64,000 nt of DNA, from positions 63,785 through 127,784 of the forward strand of contig NW_004440095.1 of the NCBI RefSeq assembly GCF_000330505.1. Direction: 5' to 3'. Positions within the stretch are counted from its first letter, which is position 1. Every line of letters begins with the position of its first letter. The position numbers and the translations under genes were made by a program. The notes under the pieces are model-generated. The model saw only the letters and a program-made list of their open reading frames with translations, was not told the origin of the DNA and searched no databases. Source of the stretch: Entamoeba invadens IP1. Its lineage: Eukaryota; Evosea; Mastigamoebida; Endamoebidae. Positions 43,368 through 55,058 of this stretch are shown piece after piece.

Positions 43368-43535
43368 TGTCTTTAAAACATAAAAAGTTTTATAAACAAA
43401 ATAATAAAAAAGACCCATAAATAACACTAACTATTTGCAGTGAATAGTTTTGAATGAAAACAATTGTTTTGAAATATGGAATTACACAATTTTCTATAAA
43501 AAAGAACCTTGAAACAAACAATGACTCATTTTGAA

Positions 43536-44252
43536 TTACGCGAAGATAGGAACGAAATATTGTGTGGCAGCATTATTACTGCATTTTGTAGCATATATTT
43601 GATAGCTTGAACCCACAGTGGTCAATTTTGCATTTCCATCCCAAGTGGATCTTCTTTCCGTTGGTGTTTTAGCTTGATAGCAGAGGGCGTAATCATAATT
43701 ATTTTGGTATGGGATATAGAAGTGTTGTTTGTATTGAGCGTAAGTAGCAGTAGTTGGGTATCCAGCGTATGGGTGGACATAGAGGAATCTTTGGTTGTTA
43801 GTTCCTTCATCCAAAGGGGGTTTCTTAGCCCAAATGATTAAAGTGTATCCTTCGAAAGCACCGCGTCTGATATCGTGAACTCTTCTAGGGATAGGGAATG
43901 AGATGAACATCTTGTAAGGAGCAAATTCCCAGAACTGAAGTTCGTTACCCATGTTAATTGGTCGTAACAAGATGTTCTGCTCGTACTCGCCCCAAGCCGC
44001 TCTAACCTTGTTTCTGTTATCAAACTCCATATCCATCACATAACGTGTGTTCATATCATTGGTAGTAAATCTCTTTTTTGTCACATAATTGTAGTCGGAC
44101 GCAAATAATACTCTGCAGCATGTTGTGCAACTTGGTCTGGAATACTGCTCATTGCCAGCAGTAAAAACATTGGACTCTGGTCCATGCACAACTTGGTAAT
44201 CATCACCACTTGTGAAGGCCAGTGTGGCTGCTATAAACAAGTAAAGCAACAT
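43536..44252 (-). CDS. Secreted protein of unknown function (238 aa)
   Basis: I do not recognise a family. The protein begins with a signal peptide ([16 protein letters not shown]) and then has an aromatic-rich, beta-looking chain with seven or so cysteines (including CTTCC near residue 43), no TM segment and no GPI tail. Tyr, Trp and Asn are abundant (for example [12 protein letters not shown]). Its sequence is clearly richer in G and C than the surrounding desert, and its promoter has a close-fitting GAAC box, which suggests an expressed host gene on an island between transposons. A cyst-wall or secreted binding protein is conceivable but has no direct support here. Confidence 0.7.
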   Translation of the reverse strand: MLLYLFIAATLAFTSGDDYQVVHGPESNVFTAGNEQYSRPSCTTCCRVLFASDYNYVTKKRFTTNDMNTRYVMDMEFDNRNKVRAAWGEYEQNILLRPINMGNELQFWEFAPYKMFISFPIPRRVHDIRRGAFEGYTLIIWAKKPPLDEGTNNQRFLYVHPYAGYPTTATYAQYKQHFYIPYQNNYDYALCYQAKTPTERRSTWDGNAKLTTVGSSYQIYATKCSNNAATQYFVPIFA

Positions 44253-44259
44253 GAATTAA

Positions 44260-44263
44260 GTTC
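44260..44263 (-). promoter_or_regulatory. GAAC element of the 238-aa secreted-protein gene
   Basis: The minus strand reads GTGAACTTAATTCATG, with the start codon at the end. A TATATATA run lies about 40 nt upstream. Confidence 0.55.
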
Positions 44264-44813
44264 ACAAGAAGATGGATTAAATAAGTGGATTGTATATATA
44301 GATTCAACGTGTTTTCTTTGTCCCGTCTTAATAAGGTCTTTTCGATTTGTTGTGGGAAAAAGCACTCTTGAAACTTGTAAAACATTTTCGCACCTTTTTG
44401 TTTCTATTTTGGGGCTTTGTGGTTAATTCGACTTTTCCATTCGGTGTTTTTGATAAAAATGAGTTTGTAATTGGTCAATTTATATGAAAAGAGATGGGTT
44501 TTATTTGGTTAATACACTGAAACACATCCCAAAATTGTTAAACGTTTAAATAAAGATACAAATTTCGTGTAAAATGACACTGAAAAGAATTGAATTTGAT
44601 TGACAAATGCATTTTCGAGTCATTTTCTAGTCATTTTAACGAAATCTCAGATTTTTTTATTATCTTTTTCTTTTCAAAATGTTTTGTTTTGTTTTAAGTG
44701 TAATTTGGAATTTATTTTTTGAATAATTACAGGGCTCGTGTTTTATTTCTCAGGTAAAACACATCACCATTTTTACCACAATAAAAACTCCTTTTTTGAC
44801 TTTTTGAATTAAT

Positions 44814-44841
44814 AAAACATGTTCTTAAGAGAACATGTTTT
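44814..44841. repeat. Perfect 12-bp palindrome with 4-base loop
   Basis: The arms AAAACATGTTCT and AGAACATGTTTT flank TAAG. Confidence 0.85.
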
Positions 44842-44925
44842 TTTAAATAATAAAGGTTTGAAATACAGGTAATGATATACAATTTGTTGTCTAGTCTACA
44901 TATTATATTTGTAATAACGCCGAAT

Positions 44926-45003
44926 ATTCCTTTTTGATTTAATAAATGAATAAAAACACTCAAATTTGCATGATTTTATTCATTTTTTAAATCAAAAAGG
45001 AAT
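44926..45003. repeat. Long foldback: 30-bp arms, 18-base loop
   Basis: The arms at 44926-44955 and 44974-45003 match at 29 of 30 positions and begin ATTCCTTTTTGATTTAA from the outside. The single mismatch is near the middle of the arm. Confidence 0.85.
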
Positions 45004-45511
45004 AATGAAAAGGAGTAATTTTGAAAAAAGATATACAGATAGATAAATTATTGGTTGTCATGAAAATAATGTTATTAAAAACAAAAAATCGATTTTTTTT
45101 TCAAAAATTCTTTAGTGTATACCTTTGGGAGTCAATTTTTACAGCCCGAAATAGAACAAAATTTGAAAAAAATATAATTAGCAGTTCCGACTAGGACATG
45201 TTTCCCGATTTTGGTTTTAAGTTTTATGTAATTTTTGTTTGTTGAATAACAAAAAGAACGCTCTAAAGCTGCCACGTCATAACATTTTAAGGATAAATTG
45301 CGAATGAAAAAAAACAGACCAATCAGATTCAATCAGATCTATAGATAGTAATTATTATCAAAATTATAAAATTAAATATATTTTATTATCTGTTTAACAA
45401 GTTGTTTTTTTAAATTAAATTTATCAATCTATTGGAAACGTGTTTTGTAGTTATAATGTGAAAGTCATTTTTAACCTAAGGAAAAAACAACTAGAAGATA
45501 TTGATTTAAAT

Positions 45512-46352
45512 ATGGAAGAATTTGAATTTGATGAAACTGAAAGATCATTCAAATTATTCAAGACAATAATACAATCACTGGAATGTTGGGAAAGTGCTAC
45601 TACTTTGAGAGGAATCATTTCTTCATTTCGTCAATGTGGATTTGAAACTCTATTGACTGAAAATGGTTGGTTTGTGAGATCAAATCCATTAAAATGAAGA
45701 GAATTAAAAAGAAGAGAAGATATGTGTTCAGGGATGATTAAATTTGAAATTAGAGATGTTAAATTAAAAAAAAGTGGAAGAGTAATTGGTGAAAGAAAAA
45801 GAAGAGCATCAAAAAGAAATATCATTGAAGAAAAGTATGAAGCAAAAAGAAAAATTGGTGAAATTGTTTATGGATTAGTTGATACAGATTTAATGAAAAA
45901 AATTTCAAAATGGTTTAATCAAAACGTCAAAAATCAATGTTGTTTTGATGGTTATACATCACAAGTATTTTTTAGTAAACCATCTTATATTATTAAACAA
46001 AAGAAATTTAATTCCAAACATTACTACTTTCCTTTTCTTTGTGACCATCATTGGGTTCTTTATATTGTTGATTATATTAAAAATTTGATTTTCTACGTTG
46101 ATTCATTTGACAAAGAAATTTATGATAATGATATTAAAAAGGATTTATCAGTTTTTTGAAATTTGAATTCAAAATAAATGATGTTAAAAAATTCAAGTTC
46201 CAATTCAACCAAATGGTTTTGAATGTGGATATAGAGTAATGGAATCAATCGAAAAATACCACAACAACAATATTGAATATAAGCTGTTCAATCACGATGA
46301 ATTCTTGAACATATGGATTCCAGAAATGATAAAAAAACTGAATTTTAATTGA
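45512..46352 (+). pseudogene. Decayed Ulp1/C48-type cysteine protease with transposase-like N-terminus
   Basis: From the ATG at 45512, 61 codons end at a TGA (45695-45697). The same frame then stays open to 46159, where a T-run breaks it, and a second break follows near 46205. The first part (KTIIQSLECWESATT and IISSFRQCGF) resembles the C-terminal helices of pogo-type transposases. The later part has C48 hallmarks: CDHHWVLYIVDY (His-Trp), YVDSFD (Asp) and, after the breaks, QPNGFECGYRVM (Gln and catalytic Cys). Ulp1-like proteases remove SUMO-type modifiers and are common passengers in eukaryotic DNA transposons. At least one stop and two frameshifts make this copy nonfunctional. Confidence 0.7.
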
Positions 46353-46873
46353 TTTTTTCTTAAATATTTTTTTATAATTAAATATAGTAAAATCAAAAAC
46401 CATTTATTCTAAACTGGAACTTAAAAAAACAATAAATAAAACAGAGAAAAGGAAACATCAATGCTAGGTTTGTTTTGTTTTGTGGATTAAAAATCGTTTA
46501 ACCACCTTTTAGAAATACTAAAGAAAAAAAGCCTAAGAAGAAAAGTTTAAGAAGAAATCTCTTGATTTTTTTGGAACTTGAAAATATTAATTAGATTAAA
46601 TTTTTAATAGGAATTGCTATTTTTACAAAGTGTTATTTCAAGTTTTTGTGTTTTATTAATAACAATAATAAATTTTGTGTTTTATAAAACAAAACAATAA
46701 TAACATTTTCTTCGAATTAAGGAAAAAACAGGGGCTTCATAATTTTTACTATTTCTGCCCTAATACTTTAAAAGTCGCCCACTTATTTTAGGCACTGTAG
46801 TTTTTTTAGAATATAACTTTATTTTTGTAAATTGATAAATAAAAAATTGTTATTACAAAACTCGAAAATTAAA
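46353..46873. other. Spacer between protease and piggyBac remnants
   Basis: This AT-rich spacer contains a CAGGGGC motif near 46729 and GCCCACTTATTTTAGGCACTGTA near 46776, which could be an element end. I could not pair either with a convincing partner. Confidence 0.35.
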
Positions 46874-48905
46874 ATGTTTTTGTCTACAAAAACTGTGAAA
46901 GGGAAACAAGAACCCTTATATTTTTGGGAAAAAATGAATGTGAGAATTGATAATGTACCAGAAGTTGACCCAGTACAATTCCAGACCATTCAGCAAGATC
47001 GAGACTTTACTGATTACTTTAAAGTGTTTTTAGTGACGAAATGAAAGATATTATTATTGAATCAACTAATTTGGCTGGGAAGGTTTTATATGAAGAGAGA
47101 TGGAAAGACCTAAATGTAATCGAATTAAATTCATTCATTGGGTTTTTGTTATATATGGGGGTTGTCCACGATTCAAAAAAGAGTCTCAATTTTCTTTACA
47201 ACCGAATTGATGGAAACAAATTTTACAGAACGATAATGTCAAAAACAAGATTCTTGCAGATCATGAATTCTTTGAGGTTTGATAAATTTGCAGGGAAAAG
47301 AATAAAAAAAGAAAGAAAGAAAAAAAGCAATGGAAGTTGATAAAGTGTATACAAAGAAAGTGGAAAAGAAGAATGAGAATAAAAGTTATGGAGATTACAC
47401 GCATATATCAGAACTGCAAGATGAAGTATTGAATGAAGAGTTGATAACAAACACTCAACAATGGGTTGATATTGTAAAAGCAACACAAAACTCAGAAAGT
47501 GACTCTTCAAGTGAAGAAATTGAAAAAGAAGACGAAAATTTGGTTTTGGAGGACGAAGATGAAAATGTCAACGAGGAAAGTGGTCTTTTAGATGAAGAGT
47601 CTTGTGTATTTGATAACAAGCACTATTTTTTGGTGAGTACATTCTTTGAGATTTTTATTTCAAATATGAGATCTTATACCAAAAATAACTCATTACAAAG
47701 TTTATTTTGCATAGATGAACAACTGGTGAAATATTTTGGTCATTGTAAATTTACCCAATTTATACCAACAAAACCGGGAAAATACGGAATGAAAGTATGG
47801 ACAATGGTTGACAACATTTCTGGTTTGGTGTGTAATTCGGAGCTATATTTAGGAAGTGTTGCTGGTAATGAAGAAAATTACATTGAAAATTTGGTGATAA
47901 AAATGATTGATACTTTGATATTACCAGATTTTTTGGTAGGTAACCAAACAACGTTGTATATTGATAATTTATTTACAACAGTGGATCTTGCTGTCAGATT
48001 AAAACAAAGAAATAATGACGTGGTTGGAACTTGCCATAAAAACAGGACTTTTGTGCCATCAATTTGTCGAGAAATCAAACCTTACAAAAGTTTTATTTGT
48101 TTATTATTGGTAAAACAAGCAGCAACAGACGAACCACCAACACACCCCCCTTTTTGAACTATTTTGACAAAAAGAAAAAGGCAGTTACAATGTTGACTTC
48201 AAAAAAAGAATTGATGTTTTTTGATAAAATAAAATGTATTTTTGGGATTCAAAATGCATACAACAAGGGAATGGGGGTGTTGATATGGTCGATAAAATGG
48301 TGAGACACTTCAGTTGCAAAAGAGGTACAAGAAGATGGCCATTGGCTTTATTTTTCAATTGTTTGGATATTTGTGCAAATAACGCTTTCAAAATATCGGG
48401 AAATTCGACAAGAGAATCCTTTTTGTTGCGTTTGGCCAAACAAATGTGTAAACCTTATGCCTTGGATAGAGTAAATAAGTCAAAAAGAAAAAATTTGGGT
48501 AATCTTCTTGAGCTCGAAGTTATTACCAGAAGTGACTTTCCTGTACTGTTTACTCAAACTGGTGCAACAGAAACATTTCAAATACCAATTTGTTGCTTTG
48601 TTCCTCGTAAAGTGCTTGTTTCTGAAACACCTTACGTGAAAATGGAAAAATACAAAAAGAGAACCGCGAATCAAACGGCAACTAAAGATGGAGATGTTGT
48701 TTATAAACAACGAGGTAGAAGAGTTGGATCAACCAAACACGATCCATTAGAAGTCAAATTTGCTACCCAAAAGAATTGTTGTTGTTGTGGTTCCGTTGAT
48801 GGGTCTAGAGGCTCTATCGCGAGAAGTTCAATTGGTTGTTATTTTTGCAAAGACCCAACTTGTAGTCTTCACCGTGTTACTCTGTGTTTAAAGTGTTACA
48901 ATTAA
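46874..48905 (+). pseudogene. PiggyBac-type transposase, frameshifted
   Basis: Four or more frame changes break this gene; two fall in clear homopolymer runs (the T-run near 47024 and the A-run near 47320), and others lie between about 48060 and 48290. The order of pieces follows DDE_Tnp_1_7. The N-terminal block has IIIESTNLAG and LNSFIGFLLYMGVV. The core has LFCIDEQLVKYFG (first Asp), LYIDNLFTTVDLA (second) and GVDMVDKMVRHFS (third), each in its usual context. The C-terminal Cys-rich domain contains CCCCGSVDG, CYFCKDPTC and LHRVTLCLKCY. Between the N-terminal block and the core lies an acidic stretch of about 80 residues not usual at this place. PiggyBac enzymes cut and paste at TTAA. I could not define the element's ends. 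Confidence 0.82.
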
Positions 48906-49603
48906 TTTGTTTTTATTTTAAGGTAATAACAAAATTTTTAATTAATTTTTGTTTTTTTTTATTAAAAAATAACGATTTAATTAAATCGGTTTCATACTCC
49001 TAAGGTTAATAATACTTAAAATAATCAAAAAATTGATAAAAGCTACGATGGTGTATGAACCTGACATAAGAAACACAGAAAGAAGCCTTAAATTAAGACC
49101 TGATTTTGATTTGAGACAATAGAACAAATTAATTAATGAGGGGTTTAAATAGAAAGTTTAAAAAGAAAACAAAATCAACTCAAGAACTTTTCAAGAGACA
49201 CAAAACAAGAAAAAACAAAGCGAACACCCTTCAACCTTAATAAAGTCGAAGAGTGTTACTTTTGATACTTTTAATTTATTTATTAATAACAAAAACTATT
49301 AATTAAACTATTAATAAAATTTGATAAATCCAAAATCTGATTGAATCTTGTTTTGTTTTTTGAATTTTCAATTAAAATAAACTATATTTTATTAATTAAT
49401 TATGGTTTATTATTATTTACAAAAACATTTTTGGGAAGATAACCGAAGTGCTGCTGAACTATAATTTCCAATGGACAATATCTATAATTATACTATAATA
49501 TTTAGTAAGTTTTTATTATCATACTAAAAAAACAAAACGGATTGCAATCAATTATCAATTTAAATTAAATAGAAAAAGAATTGAAAAACGAAAAAAAAAA
49601 CAT
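48906..49603. other. Intergenic upstream of the ABC transporter
   Basis: This AT-rich spacer contains the 3' flank of the piggyBac remnant and the transporter promoter. GGTTTCATAC (near 48986) and GTATGAACC (near 49051) form an imperfect inverted pair. I see no gene. Confidence 0.4.
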
Positions 49604-52600
49604 ATGTCAAAGTTTCAGTGCGATGGACAATTTGGTATTTTAACGGTGAATGGATTAAATCCTTGTTTTGAGAATTATATATTAACTCCACTTCTTTCAA
49701 TCATTTCTTTAATTTCTTTTTTCTATTTCTACAAACAACCTTTAGTGAGAAATGTATTCAGCGAACTCTACGATGTCGTGTTTTTAATTCTTTCTATACT
49801 CTTCGGGATATTTATGACTTATGAATTTATCGTTGTTCCTCAACACTTTGCAGAGCTTTTGATGGTAATAATTATTACATATTCATATTACCATTCGTCA
49901 CAACAAATGCTCCAAATAGCACTTTCTTTGACGCTCTGTGTTATTGTTTGTTTCCACGAATACACAGAGAAAATGTGTTTAGAGTTATCGGAGCGCTTCT
50001 TAGTGGTCTTCACATGTGTTACATTTGTTTTACACACGGCGCGGAGGTTTCTGTGTCTTCCGACATTAGTCCTCCCGAGTACAAAAATGATTTCATACAA
50101 AATTGGTTCTTCGTTGAAATTCCACAGCTTCTGCGTGTCTGCAAAATTCGAGTGTTCTCGCGAGACGATTTACCAAAAGTTCCCCTCACAGACTTTTTCC
50201 TTTCAGACTTACTTAAGACGAAGTCGTTGACTTTATCATTGTGTAAATTATACTTAATACCCGTAGTCAAGACACTTCCGTACTTCATTGTTCTTGCGTT
50301 GTTAAATTATTCGACTCCAGCGATTCAGCGTCGGATCCTCAAGAATTTAGAAGACAATCAGTCTATAGTACTTTTATCATTTGTCCTCTTACTCTGCCCA
50401 CTTCTCTCGGCACTCTTCAGAGCTCACCACATGCACTTACTCACACTGATCCGTCTCAAAATGAAGAAAGAGTGTATTGAAGTATTGTACTCCAAAATGT
50501 TGAAGTCGATGAATGTAGAGTCGTCGACGTTAGTCAACTTGGTTTCAATCGATTTGGAAAAGATCACTATGATCTTCACTGCGGTCCATGCGTTTGTAGA
50601 CACTCCTCTCTCTTTAATAGTTTGTACTTCAATGCTTTATTATTTACTTGGGAACGCTATCTTCTATGGACTCTTTGCACTCTTCTTGTGCTTCATTCTA
50701 ATCCTTTGCTTGTCAAAAATACAACGGAAATTGCGAACACAACTGATGATGTTACGAGACGAGAGAGGGAAGGTCATTGCAGAGATGCTCTCGAATATCC
50801 GTGGAATCAAGTTAGAAGGACTTGTCGACTTAGCACAGCAACGCGTTGAAATGTGCAGAGCTCGGGAGCAAAAGTTGATCCTCAAACTTTCTGTAGCAGA
50901 TGGGTGTTTGTTCTCGGTGACATCTGTTTTACCCGTGGTCATCTCAGTGGTGACATTTTACTTCAGTTTGAGAAATGGAAAGGAAGTGACCCCATCGACC
51001 GCATTCCCGACACTCACGCTGTTCCAAATGTTACAACGCCCACTTGGATTTTTACCAATGCTCATCGTGCAGTGGACGGAAGCCAAAGTTGGGATTGAGC
51101 GAATGCAAAAGTTCTTAGCAAAAGAAGAAATTAAAGAGAAAGATGTGTATGAGGATGAGATGTATCCCATCTGCATTAAAGGAAATTTCTCATATGAAGC
51201 AATCGATGACAGAGCAAATGAGTCAGAAGCAACTGCAAAGGATGAAACACCAATAGTAACAACTAATAGTAAAAATATAGTTTTACGAGATATCAATATG
51301 AAAGTGAAAAAGGGAGAGTTGGTGGTGGTTATCGGTAAAGTGGGTTCGGGGAAGTCAACACTGATCTCTTCGATGCTGGGAGAGACTTTTCGTTCTTCAA
51401 AGTCGTTTGTTGGAACATGTGGGAAAGTGGGTGTAGTCTCGTCGACTCCATGGCTCCGCAATTCGTCAGTCTTAGAAAACATTTTGTTCGGCGAAGAGTA
51501 CAACGAGAAGAAATTGGAGAACGTCATATACAAATGTCAACTTCTCCCAGACATCCAGATGTTCAAAGACGGTCTCTCAACTGAAATTGGAGAACGGGGG
51601 GTGACACTCTCTGGAGGTCAGAAACAACGAATCGCCCTTGCTCGAATTATCTATAGAAATTGCGACATTGTCCTTCTTGACGATGTTTCATCCGCAGTTG
51701 ATCCACATGTAGCCGTGAAATTGTTTGACGACATCATCTTGAATGAACTCAAAAACAAGACTCGAGTGCTTTGCACACATCAATTGCAATTTCTTCAACA
51801 CGCAGACAAAATTGTTGTCTTGGAGAATAAACGCATTGGGTTCATGGGGACATATGCAGAATACTTACAAACTGCATTTGCCACACAGATGGCAGATATG
51901 ATCAAGAAGAGTGGCTTACAAAAGAATAGTTTAGTTAATAATAAAAGAATTAGAAATAATAATAAACCAGAGAAGAAAGAAGCTCCACAAAAGAATGTCA
52001 ATTTGGCCCAAATGACACCAGGCTTACAAGAACTTGTGAAGGAAGAAAATGCCGACAATTCGTTGATAAAGACAAAAGTGTTTATGAGATACATCCGCCA
52101 GTTGGGTGGGATACCTGTTGCATTTTTGTATTTAATCATAGCAGTCCTTCGCAAGGGTCTTTCGACCATCGGCGATTATACATTAACACTCACGCCAATC
52201 CCCTTAATTATGTATATAACATTTCACGCTCTCAGTAGCTTATCTGTTGTCTGTAAATGTACAGTAGAGGGTTTCTTTGGGAGTCGAGCGTCCACACGAC
52301 TCCATAACAATATGTTCTCGAAGATCACACATTCAAAGTTCCTCTTTTTCGACTCGACACCACTTGGGAGGATTTTAAATCGCTTTTCAAAGGATATTGA
52401 GACGATCGATGGACCACTGAAAAGAGTCATCTCACAAGTACTTTTCCAAACGACTTCGGTGTTGGCCGTTTTGGTGTTGAATGTCTCGTCGTCGATTTTG
52501 TTCTTACCCTTTCTGATACTCCTCTCCCTCTTTTATTTTGAATTGATGCGGTTTTACTTGTCCTCGTCGCAAAATTTGGAACGACTGGGAGCTACGACGA

Positions 52601-53997
52601 AGAGCCCGATATTCTCCGTAATAACAGAGTCGGGCGCGGGGTTGTCGACGATTCGCGCAATACATGGGACCACATTGCTTCAACACGAGTTGACTGATAA
52701 AATTGATTTTCACGTCTCAACTGTCTTCACAAGTCAACTTGTCGAGCGGTGGTTGTGCCTTTGTGTTGATGTCATTGGCGCGTTTGTGATATTTGGAAGT
52801 GTCGCTGCGGCTTCATTTTCGTCTGCGAAAGTCGCGGGACTTGCTATTTCATATGCACTGAATGCGACACACTCGTTGGTCTTTTTAATTAAACAGTTTT
52901 CGGAATTACAAGGCGCGTTTGTTTCTGTTGAAAGAGTGTTGGAGTATTGCGACTTGCCGACAGAAGACGAGGAGGATTTGAAAATTCAAATTGACGATGT
53001 GGAAGAGCAAGGTGACAATTTGACTGACATTCAAACGATTAAAACAGCACCACCTGATGCTATTGAAATTGAATTAGAGAATGAAGGGACACCAAAAGTG
53101 GAGACTTGTGAACGTCCTAAGGGTGTCACTAATGAAGTTTCTGATATTAAAACTTCAATAAGAGAAAAGTGCTCACAGCAAGAAAATAACACACTTTCAT
53201 CTCAAAATACTTTGAGGTCTTTTGGTCCAAGAACTAAAATTGAACTGCAACAGTTGATTAACAAGAAAGAAATTCCAACAGGAGAAATTGTTTTTAAGAA
53301 TGTCGTGATGCGATACAGAGAAGAACTCCCGCCGATTCTTAAGGACATTTCATTTGAAATTCACAAAGGAGAGAAAATTGGAATATGCGGCCGAACAGGG
53401 AGCGGAAAGTCCTCACTCTTCCAAGTCCTTTTCAGAGCTGTCAATTATGAGAAGGGGTGCGTCACGTTGGATGATATCCCCCTCACCGATTTCCCACATG
53501 ACTTACTCAGAGAGATAGTCGGAATCATTCCACAGGACCCACTTGTCTTTAAAGGCACGTTGAAAGAGAACGTCGACCCATTCAATAAATTCACAGAGGA
53601 GAGTATCAAGGCGGTTGTGAGTAAGTTGGAGTTTGAGAAAACGTTTAGTGACTTAAATGGTAACGTCGAGATGTCTGGAAACAACTTGAGTTCGGGAATG
53701 AAACAGATGCTGTGTGTGATCAGAGAGTGTTTGAGAGAGTCAAAAATCGTGTGCTTGGACGAAGCAACAGCTGGTGTGGACTATGAGACAGACCAGAAGA
53801 TACAAAAGTCTATTCGAATATTAATGAGGAACAAAACAGTCATTACTATAGCACATAGAATACACACAATTATCGATTACGACAGAATCATGGTGATGAA
53901 TGATGGAAAGATAGTCGAATTTGACTCGCCCGAAAAACTTTTGAATAACAAAGACTCATTATTTGCTCAAATGGCAAAGCAGCAGATGGACGAGTAA
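49604..53997 (+). CDS. ABC transporter, subfamily C (MRP-like) full transporter
   Basis: The gene spans two overlapping frames. The first (ATG at 49604) encodes about 110-150 residues with several TM helices, like an MRP TMD0. The second (open from before 49948 to 53997) encodes TMD1, NBD1, TMD2 and NBD2. NBD1 has GKVGSGKST, LSGGQKQR and VLLDDVSSAVD, with Asp where most ABC proteins have the catalytic Glu, as is typical of ABCC. NBD2 has GRTGSGKSS, a degenerate signature (LSSGMKQM), VCLDEATAGVD and the H-loop TIAHRIHTI. ABCC proteins export glutathione conjugates, drugs or organic anions at the plasma or vacuolar membrane. The frame must change between about 49900 and 50090. I found no intron that fits, so a frameshift or an atypical intron remains possible. 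Confidence 0.85.
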
Positions 53998-54099
53998 TAT
54001 ACTTGGCGTTCTTTGTTTGAATACAAATGATTAGAAACATTAATTAATTTTATTAAAGTAAAATTAATTGCTTTTGAATTGATTTTTTAATAGTATTGT

Positions 54100-54142
54100 T
54101 ATTATTATACTATTATTATACTATTATTATACTATTATTATG
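54100..54142. repeat. Tandem repeat, 11-bp unit TATTATTATAC
   Basis: Three complete copies and a partial fourth. Confidence 0.85.
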
Positions 54143-55012
54143 TTTTTCAAACTTTTAACACTATTTAAACATTAATTGGGCTCATTAGAAGTTTTAACTA
54201 TAAATTATAATAAATTAACCATTGAATATAGTTATGCATTTCAGTTAGACAATGGTCATACACACCTAGTTAAGAGTGTTGATACGATGTTCTTCATGGA
54301 AATAGTAATGTGAATCAACGTTTTTAATGGTTGTATAGGCCAATCAAATTAAGAGAATTAAACTTTAATTTGTAAATTGGTATTAATTTATTAGGAAAAG
54401 AAGATCAAAAGTTTTCTTGTGGTGTAATTAAAGAGTAACCAATCAAAGAAACATTTTCTGGTTATTGCATTTATTGAGCAATTATATCAACCATTAAGTG
54501 GAATTGTCGTTGAAGTACACACTTTTCATATAAATAAAATATATAGGGTTGGCGTTACTATAATTACACAAATAATTTGACTACTTACACGTCTTAAAAG
54601 ATGTAAAACGCGGGAAAATACCTTATTGTTATATACAAAAACGTTTTCATTTCAAAAAGTGGAATTCAATAGAAGTTCATACACGTTCTTAACACTGAAA
54701 AAAAGGAAAAGTCAGTCTTTTATTTGACTGATATTCTCTCAAAAACAACTTATCTGTATGACTGTTTGGTGATATCCCAAATATTTCAATGTAAATTACA
54801 AGAAACTTGATAACAAAAACAGACTCAAACACTTTTAATATACTTATACAATAAGTTGCCACTGAACACCACAGAAATTTACAATAAAAAAACTCGAATA
54901 AAAATGAAGACCTAAAACAAGCATATAATAGTAAATGTTATTTTCAAGCAAACTAGCTAGATTTGTCCGATCGTTTTAAAATAAAAATGCCACGTCTGTC
55001 CACACAGAGAGT

Positions 55013-55035
55013 GTATTTAAGGATCACATGAACTT
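55013..55035 (+). promoter_or_regulatory. TATA box and GAAC element of the fused oxidoreductase gene
   Basis: GTATTTAAGG (55013-55022) differs by one base from the E. histolytica TATA consensus GTATTTAAAG. CATGAACTT (55027-55035) follows directly, then an initiator-like TTCATTCAAG (55041-55050) about 10 nt before the ATG. The arrangement predicts a 5' UTR of about 10-20 nt and strong expression. Confidence 0.7.
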
Positions 55036-55058
55036 GTCTCTTCATTCAAGTCGAAGTA

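Larger units (their letters stand above)
44253..45511. other. Intergenic with two foldback hairpins
   Basis: This 1.25-kb AT-rich spacer holds the promoter of the secreted-protein gene and the two hairpins listed separately. No open frame is convincing. Confidence 0.5.
53998..55058. other. Intergenic upstream of the fused oxidoreductase
   Basis: This is a 1.06-kb AT-rich region without open frames. It contains the 11-bp tandem repeat listed separately and ends with a well-formed promoter. Confidence 0.5.

Noticed and set aside
43242..43427. 61-codon minus-strand frame
   Set aside because: It overlaps the inverted repeat and hairpin; the similarity to the 38.6-kb frame is due to the DNA repeat, not a protein family.
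45139..46796. Possible TIR pair TACAGCCCGAAATAG / TACAGTGCCTAAAATAAG around the protease relic
   Set aside because: Only about two thirds of positions match over 18 bp, too weak to define an element.
48986..49059. GGTTTCATAC / GTATGAACC pair and AAAAGCTACG resembling the 38.6/43.3-kb repeat
   Set aside because: The similarity to the CATACTCCGTAGCTTTTG block needs gaps and is not convincing.
45322..49346. Inverted 14-mer ATCTGATTGAATCT flanking the protease and piggyBac relics
   Set aside because: A single short match in AT-rich DNA over 4 kb; no extended homology or target duplication.
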